5,793 bases of DNA, taken from NCBI GenBank assembly GCA_902489515.1, contig CABUAL010000122.1:1-5793 (forward strand). Reading direction: 5' to 3'. Source of the stretch: an uncultured Collinsella sp. (GTDB lineage: Bacteria; Actinomycetota; Coriobacteriia; Coriobacteriales; Coriobacteriaceae). The number at the start of each line of letters is the position of its first letter. Position 1 is the first letter of the stretch. The notes beneath the pieces are model-generated. The model did not search any database. It was given only the letters and a program-made list of their open reading frames with translations, and was not told where the DNA came from. The translations under genes were made by a program, and so were the position numbers. Positions 4,852 to 5,793 of this stretch are shown here, piece by piece.

Positions 4852-5793
4852 ATGGAGAAGTTCATGACCCTGCTTCAGGAAAAACTGACCCCTATCGCCA
4901 ATTTCTGCGGCACCGAGCGCCACTTTGCCTCCATGCAAAAGGGCTTTATGAGCGCGATCAGCTTCATCTTGGTATCTGCCGTCTTTATGATCCTCGCCAA
5001 CCCGCCGGTCACGGCCGACCTGGTGGCGCAGGGCGGGTTCTGGTCCGTCTTTGGCCCTTGGCTCGATTTTGCGACGGCCAATAAGCTCACGCTGCTCATC
5101 CCCTTCAATATGACGATGGGCATACTGTCGGTGATCGTGACGTTCGCAATCGCATATAACCTGGCGGGCACCTACAAGATGCCCAAGCTTAACGCCGGCA
5201 TGACCTCGCTGGTGATGTTCCTGATCGCCGCGGCGCCGTCGTCCTACTACCAGCTTGCTGACGAGTCCGTGCTCCAGGCGGTCCCCTGCACCTATCTGGG
5301 TGCGCAGGGCCTGTTTACCGCCATCATCGTTGCCTTGGTCTCCGTCGAGGTCACGCGCTTCTGCCAGACCAAGGGCATCACCATCAAGATGCCCGATGGC
5401 GTGCCGCCGTTTTTGTCCGAAACCTTTGGCGCCATCGTACCTATGCTCGCCAACATCCTCATCTTCTTTGGCGGCAACCTGCTGATCCAGATGATCGATC
5501 CCGCGCTGTCCATCCCCTCGGTTATCGAGAAGCTGCTCGCTGCCCCGCTTTCCGTCGCAGTTGACTCTGTGCCCGGCGCACTGCTTATCTGCTTCATGAC
5601 GCTGCTGTTTTGGTGCTTTGGCGTCCACGGCAACATGATCGTAATGCCCATCACCGCCCCGGTCTCGCTTGCCGCCTTTGCCGCCAACGCCTCGCTCTAT
5701 GCTGCCGGGCAGCCGCTTGAGTTCCACCCGGTGCTCATGTCGTTGGCCATCAACCTCATCGGCGGCACGGGCGTAAACACCCAGATGCGCGGG
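4852..5793 (+). CDS. PTS lactose/cellobiose-family EIIC permease, 3' end missing (314 codons visible)
   Basis: This is the membrane-embedded sugar transporter of the system; it binds the oligosaccharide and presents it to phospho-IIB. The frame is open to the right edge and incomplete; the family is usually about 410-450 residues, so roughly the last quarter is missing. After a soluble N-terminus (EKLTPIANFCGTERHFASMQKGFM), hydrophobic segments lie near 33-50, 80-103, 115-130, 150-168, 192-216 and 241-258. Family motifs are LLIPFNMTMGILSV (81-94), KGITIKMPDGVPP (174-186), the WCFGVHGN loop (254-261) and IGGTGVNT (303-310). His259 corresponds to the substrate-contacting histidine region known from ChbC/CelB structures. 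An ATG at 4864 is a weaker alternative start. Cellobiose, lichenan oligosaccharides or a related beta-glucoside is the most likely substrate. A 6-phospho-beta-glucosidase gene may follow outside the window. Confidence 0.94.
   Translation, partial: MEKFMTLLQEKLTPIANFCGTERHFASMQKGFMSAISFILVSAVFMILANPPVTADLVAQGGFWSVFGPWLDFATANKLTLLIPFNMTMGILSVIVTFAIAYNLAGTYKMPKLNAGMTSLVMFLIAAAPSSYYQLADESVLQAVPCTYLGAQGLFTAIIVALVSVEVTRFCQTKGITIKMPDGVPPFLSETFGAIVPMLANILIFFGGNLLIQMIDPALSIPSVIEKLLAAPLSVAVDSVPGALLICFMTLLFWCFGVHGNMIVMPITAPVSLAAFAANASLYAAGQPLEFHPVLMSLAINLIGGTGVNTQMRG

Overview
The window looks like chromosomal DNA of a high-G+C, Gram-positive gut anaerobe. The class Coriobacteriia, for example a Collinsella-like organism, is my best guess. 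This rests on strong GCC/ATC/GAG codon preference in the carbamate kinase gene, purine-rich Shine-Dalgarno sequences before every gene, and the pairing of fermentative carbamate kinase with a PTS locus. It is an inference, because no 16S or other marker gene is present.

Layout. (1) At the left edge, on the minus strand, is the 5' part of a gene for a small, probably cyclophilin-like (DUF3830-type) protein (1-223). (2) Positions 224-825 form a roughly 600-base divergent intergenic region whose right half is markedly AT-rich; it holds two clear dyads near the left gene. (3) Carbamate kinase lies on the plus strand (826-1788) and is closed by a strong intrinsic terminator (1854-1886). (4) A non-coding spacer (1789-2160) carries an extragenic palindromic repeat cluster (1899-1996) in which one arm can pair with three different partners. 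(5) A 631-residue PTS-regulated transcriptional activator of the LicR/MtlR type (2161-4056) follows. (6) A lactose/cellobiose-family PTS operon completes the window: IIA (4176-4502), IIB (4549-4842) and IIC (4852 to the right edge, incomplete).

How the genes work together. The activator contains two helix-turn-helix segments, two PRD domains, an EIIB-like and an EIIA-like domain, so it can read the phosphorylation state of the PTS. It most likely switches on the adjacent IIA-IIB-IIC genes when their beta-glucoside or oligosaccharide substrate is taken up. Phosphate would flow from HPr to IIA His78, then IIB Cys7, then the sugar bound by IIC. The second conserved PRD2 histidine is alanine (Ala378), so its regulatory logic may differ from that of LicR. 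Carbamate kinase makes ATP from carbamoyl phosphate at the end of arginine, agmatine, citrulline or purine/ureide fermentation. It appears to be its own transcription unit, and its divergent DUF3830-type neighbour may share a regulator with it.

I see no CRISPR array, complete tRNA or rRNA gene, insertion sequence or defence system, and no clearly new multi-gene system. The most unusual non-coding element is the three-partner palindrome cluster. The most unusual coding feature is the missing PRD2 histidine.
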